64,000 nt of DNA from NCBI GenBank assembly GCA_030770545.1, contig CM061102.1, positions 14,500,501 through 14,564,500 on the forward strand. The letters are read 5' to 3'. This document shows positions 59,701-64,000 of this stretch, piece after piece. The notes beneath the pieces are model-generated. The model was given only the letters and a program-made list of their open reading frames with translations, ran no database searches and was not told where the DNA came from. Origin of the DNA: Macropodus opercularis. Taxonomy: Eukaryota > Chordata > Actinopteri > Anabantiformes > Osphronemidae. The stretch's first letter is position 1, and every line of letters starts with the position of its first letter. The translations under genes were made by a program, and so were the position numbers.

Positions 59701-62700
59701 CCGTACACCATACATTTGAGATTAATAATTATACGTTCTAAGAATAATTATTCAATATTTTACAAAAAAAGTAATGCAAAGAACCAGCAGAAACGCATCT
59801 CGAGTGGGGAACAGGTTTAACTGCAGTTCAGCAACAGCTTAAGCTTGAAAATTAGGTTACACAATTATTAAACTACACAGGTGATCCTGATTTATATTCA
59901 GCAATTGTTGATGAAGTTTTACGGTCATTTCATTTATTTTATTTATAATTAATTTAGCTTTAGATGTGTTGTCAAGTATAGCAAGTATTAGTAATATTTG
60001 CAGCTTGGATGAAGGCAGAGCTGATTTCCCCTGGTTTCAGACTTTCTGCTATACTAAGCTAATTGCCTCCCAAGCAAAGTTCGATAGTAAATGCAAAGAT
60101 GAGATTGATATTGATCTTTTTATCTAACTTTCTGCAAGTAAAGGAATAAGCATGGTTCACAAAATAGACGTTTAAAAATAAAATAAAATACATGGATGGA
60201 GATGTTGAGACATGAGGAGTTTCACATTGTACACTGGTGGTTTGAAAAATCAAACTTAAAGTTACAGAGACAGTTATGACTCATACAAACACAGCGATAT
60301 TTGTACAATAGTTCCTTTGTATGATCCGAAGATGTGTGGTGCATTGTTTTCAGTTTGAGTAGTTAATATATTGACAAAGTCATTATCACTCAGTATGAAG
60401 CAGTGTAAAACTGAGTACACTCATGATAAACAGCCACACAGATTGCTGCATGTGTGTGGTTTTACTGGCATCATGACAGGTTGTTACTGTAGGTTTCAAC
60501 TAAATATAAATATAAATTATGTATATTGTGCATTATGAAGCGCATGTGTGGTACATGACATGTATTATTTACACAGCATCTTAAAAATACATCTTGAAAA
60601 GCCAATCAGGCTGGTTAATACAAAATATAAATAATGGAAATAATATATATAGTATTTGATCATAAGTATTCATGTGTACCTTTTTTCGTACATGGCTATA
60701 TTAACACACAAGAACTAAAAGTTCAAAAACAGCTACAGACGTCTCCACACTTCATTTTTGTATGTAATTCTACGCCTTAGACAAGTTCAAATCGACACAT
60801 TGTGCGTCTGGCAGGAGCGTTTTTAACCAATGCGTCAATATGGACAGATGGTAATTTTTGTTTTTCTATAGACTTTTTATCGCTTTACAAGTTTATGTTA
60901 AAATGACTCATGCAGAGAAGTGAATAGGAATCCTCTGAGGAATTGGTTTTGCGTCCCTTTGTCTGACGATCGAATCCCTCCAACACAGCCACGTTTCCTA
61001 TTCACAAGAATACTGGGATAAAAATGGTATATTGGGATATTTTCATAATAGAATTTCAACAAAAAAAATTATTTAAAAATATTTTTAAGTGCTGTAATAT
61101 ATGAACTCAGCATAAAAAGTAAAAATAACTACGATAACAACAACATTTTTAAAAATGAAATGTTTTTCAGAATTTATGGTTGGTGGAGAGGTTAGGTCCC
61201 CTATTATGCAAAATGAAACATTTGTTATTTTTATACATTTCTGCACGCATGTATACAGACACCAAGGAGTTCAGAAGTGAAGTGAAACCTTTCATTTTAT
61301 ATTTTCTACTGTCCAACAAACAACAGACACACCTTTGTGACCTCAAGGACCTTATCCTGCCTTATAACAGCACTAAAGGAATATAATATTATATATTATA
61401 ATATATAGACCCTTTAAATGAAATTTCTGCTGATTACAAAAATCTTTGTGTTGAGAGGAGAAAGGACATTAACTACTGCAGCTCAAACCAAAAAACAATA
61501 ACTTTCTTCTTGTTATTGAATGACAACACAAACTACAAATGAGTGTTGACATTTGAATATAGCAAAGCATCGACCCCAAAACAACAACAAATCCATATCT
61601 GTCATAATGATTTAGTGTGTGTTAAATTGTGTAATTGTACTGTATATTGACTCTTGATACCTTACCTGACTTTCTGGCTTCATCTGTTTGACACAAACTC
61701 TAATACACAGATTAACTAGAAGAGCAAATATTTGTGTTTCTCAGACAAATCATTTGTGTTCTCTCAGATGTACTGGTCATTTTGGCCCAAATGTTCTTTT
61801 GCAATGTCTTGTGTTCAGTTGTTCTGCAATTCAGAGCCTCAGGCTTGGCCGGGGAATCATTTTGGATGTCAGTTGCTACAAGTACCAACACATGGTCCTC
61901 GCAACACACTCCAGTCTGGTGAAGTTGTTGTCAAGCACTGTTGGCAAGATCAATTTTTCCTCTGCTGCTCATTGTGCTGCGTCCTTCATGTCTGTATCCC
62001 AGAAGTAGCCGGATAGAGGCCTCACAGACACGGACACACACAGTAGGACAAGCTGTATCTTTCAGCTTCTTTAATTTTTGATGTTTTGAATTTGAATTGG
62101 TGCTATTCATCCTTGCATTAGCGCTTTTTCTTTATAAGGAAGCTTTTATAGGACTTACTGTACAGATCAATACTGTAGCAACGGAACTTGCACAGCAATC
62201 TTTGAACTTCTGAACTTAACTCTTTATCATCACGTAGGGTCTGGTATGATTGATTTTCATTATGGCGGTGTAATATCAATGGCTGGGTCATCAGCATGTT
62301 TTCCAGCACCCTCGAAGGATGTGCCCCACATTTGAAATTTGATTGCAGCCTTGAGAACACCAATCTAGGTGAGTATAATTTGCCTGAACAGCCAGACGCA
62401 AAACACTTAATGCAATGGCTTTATTATTTTTTGTCCCCCACTCTGACACTGCCAGAATTATTATTGATACTAGTTCTGATTCAGTGTCTTGAATATATTT
62501 CCTGCAGAGTTTAATAAATACTACACTATAATACTAATTACTAAATATCAGTATAATAGTATCATTCGTGGAATTTCAGTCATGGTGTATCCAACTACTA
62601 TATGCTGCATTAATTATGCGAAATAGTGCAACAGCTGCCAGACATGTTATTCCAACATCATCATCCATTGTATGGATGAGACAAGTGAAGCTGGGATGAC

Positions 62701-63574
62701 ATAAAGTAACAGCAGGAAAAGTGCTTTTATGTCTTGTAACATTGTAGATTTTACTGGTTTTGCATGTTAACTTCTCAGACTTGGAAAAAATGCCAAGTAG
62801 TGTAATTTGACCCTCATTTAATAAATTGTCATCTGCAGACGTCTGCCTGGGGAAAGAACTGCCATAGATTTTTCAAATGATCAATTATCCATTGTACTGT
62901 GTTATTGTTCTAGAGCTAATTCTACTAAGCATCTCATGGGCATTAATCTTAGTCAGTATTAGAATTTCTGTATGTCTTATGAATATACTTTTCTTTTACC
63001 AATACCTCCAGCTGGGCTAATGTGAATATTATGGGGAAAAAAAACACTTGGCACTGGCATTTCCAGGCTGTTCCTCTTGTCAAATATTTCCAAGATGACT
63101 GCCTACTCAAACATTTGAGGGAGACAAAGAGATTGCTGTCCTCATCACTGTCATCGAAAATCCCGGTCCTGGTTTGAAACGCAGCACTGGGCCGTACAAG
63201 CAGGTTTTCTTCCCCCTTGTAAATATTGTGCTAAGTAGCATATCACGTTAGGTAAACACAATGTAAGCCAGGATGATTGCACATATTAATTCACTAGAAA
63301 GCTAATTGGCTGTGTTTGCTTTTGTCTGGTCTCTGTAGATCCACAGCAGCTGAGAGAGAAAAGACAGAAGCTTTTATGTAGTGCATGTTGTTAAGTGAGA
63401 GACATTTGCATATGCATACTGTATGATGAACTACAAGGGTGATCTTCTTCAAATTAAAGTATTTAAGATACCATAAATAAATCATTAAATTAAGAGTTAG
63501 ATAATATAGACTAAAAGGATAAAAAGTCACTTTTATTTTGGCTCAGTCTATTTTATTACAGTTTTTGGCTTTGA

Positions 63575-63607
63575 CTCATTTAAAGAGAAAAGCTCTCTTT
63601 AAATGAG
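63575..63607. repeat. Inverted repeat, 14-bp arms, 5-base spacer
   Basis: CTCATTTAAAGAGA (63575-63588) and its exact reverse complement (63594-63607) around AAAGC, followed by another GAGCTCTTTAAA-like partial copy. Confidence 0.85.
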
Positions 63608-64000
63608 CTCTTTAAAAAGCTCAAACACACACACAAGGGTTGGCTCAAACAGCCTTCGTGGGTGTTACATCCTAGCAATGAACACGTGTGGGTCTTCTGA
63701 TGAACAAGTTCATCCAACCGTTCATCTAAATAAAGCGTGTTGTGACTTATCATCTGTCTGCGGCTGTTTTATCCAACCCCTGAGCGCCCCCTGTTTTTCA
63801 TTTTGACCCTTCAAAGGCTGAATGCGGGTAAAGATGGATGTAGACAGTTCTAGTGGTGAAGGAGATATCTTGGTCAAAGATGATACCAAGATTTTTCACA
63901 GAACCTGAAGGCCAGCATTAAGTCATTATCTGTACAGTATCTATAGGTTTGAGATGTTTGGGCTCAAATGAAGAACGCTACAAGAGATCCAAGCTTCATG

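Larger units (their letters stand above)
49760..64000. other. Gene-poor region after panx3
   Basis: No exon of a known gene is recognisable in these 14 kb on either strand. The scattered frames of 60-120 codons lack family motifs and overlap other frames. It contains dispersed fish repeats (52468-52660, 59036-59700), an AAAAC array, two palindromes and a few repeat-poor segments (51270-51400, 56570-56740, 63060-63330) that could be regulatory. Confidence 0.65.

Noticed and set aside
61688..62016. Three overlapping + strand frames of 62-106 codons
   Set aside because: The frames overlap each other in different phases and none has a recognisable motif, splice partner or conserved start; treated as chance.

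Overview
The window is vertebrate nuclear DNA, almost certainly from a teleost and probably a spiny-rayed (percomorph-type) fish. The evidence is GT-AG spliced genes with introns of 137 bp to 9.4 kb, many (GT)n, (CA)n and (TA)n microsatellites, degraded fish-type Tc1-like transposons, and two recognisable vertebrate genes. There are no prokaryotic operons, rRNA, tRNA or CRISPR structures. Almost all short open frames here are chance frames in introns or intergenic DNA.

Two genes can be reconstructed completely, both on the + strand. The first is pknox2 (Prep2, a TALE/MEIS-class homeodomain factor). It has ten coding exons between 19133 and 39629, and the exon phases join without a break into 484 residues. 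The second is panx3 (pannexin 3, a four-pass membrane channel). It has five coding exons between 44438 and 48993, which join into 450 residues.

Layout: 1-19112 is non-coding (5' flank or first intron of pknox2), with one Tc1-like relic near 2.5-3.2 kb and several stretches that look like conserved non-coding DNA. 19113-39629 is the pknox2 coding body. 39630 to about 40.5 kb is its 3' UTR and flank, with a Tc1-type MITE. 40.5-44.4 kb is the intergenic gap. 44.4-49.75 kb is panx3. From about 49.75 kb to the end no gene is recognisable, only dispersed repeats, simple repeats and palindromes.

The two genes are not a functional unit: one encodes a PBX-partnering transcription factor, the other a skeletal-type membrane channel. 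Their close spacing is of interest for synteny, because from memory PKNOX2 and PANX3 lie on the same human chromosome band with several genes between them. The main observations for follow-up are: a possible intronic-polyadenylation isoform of panx3 with a new hydrophobic C-terminus; a start-stop uORF just before the pknox2 start codon; a UG-repeat beside the donor of the in-frame exon encoding the first part of the pknox2 homeodomain; a duplicated homeodomain/forkhead motif upstream of pknox2; and two perfect palindromes. I found no convincing evidence of a wholly new system.
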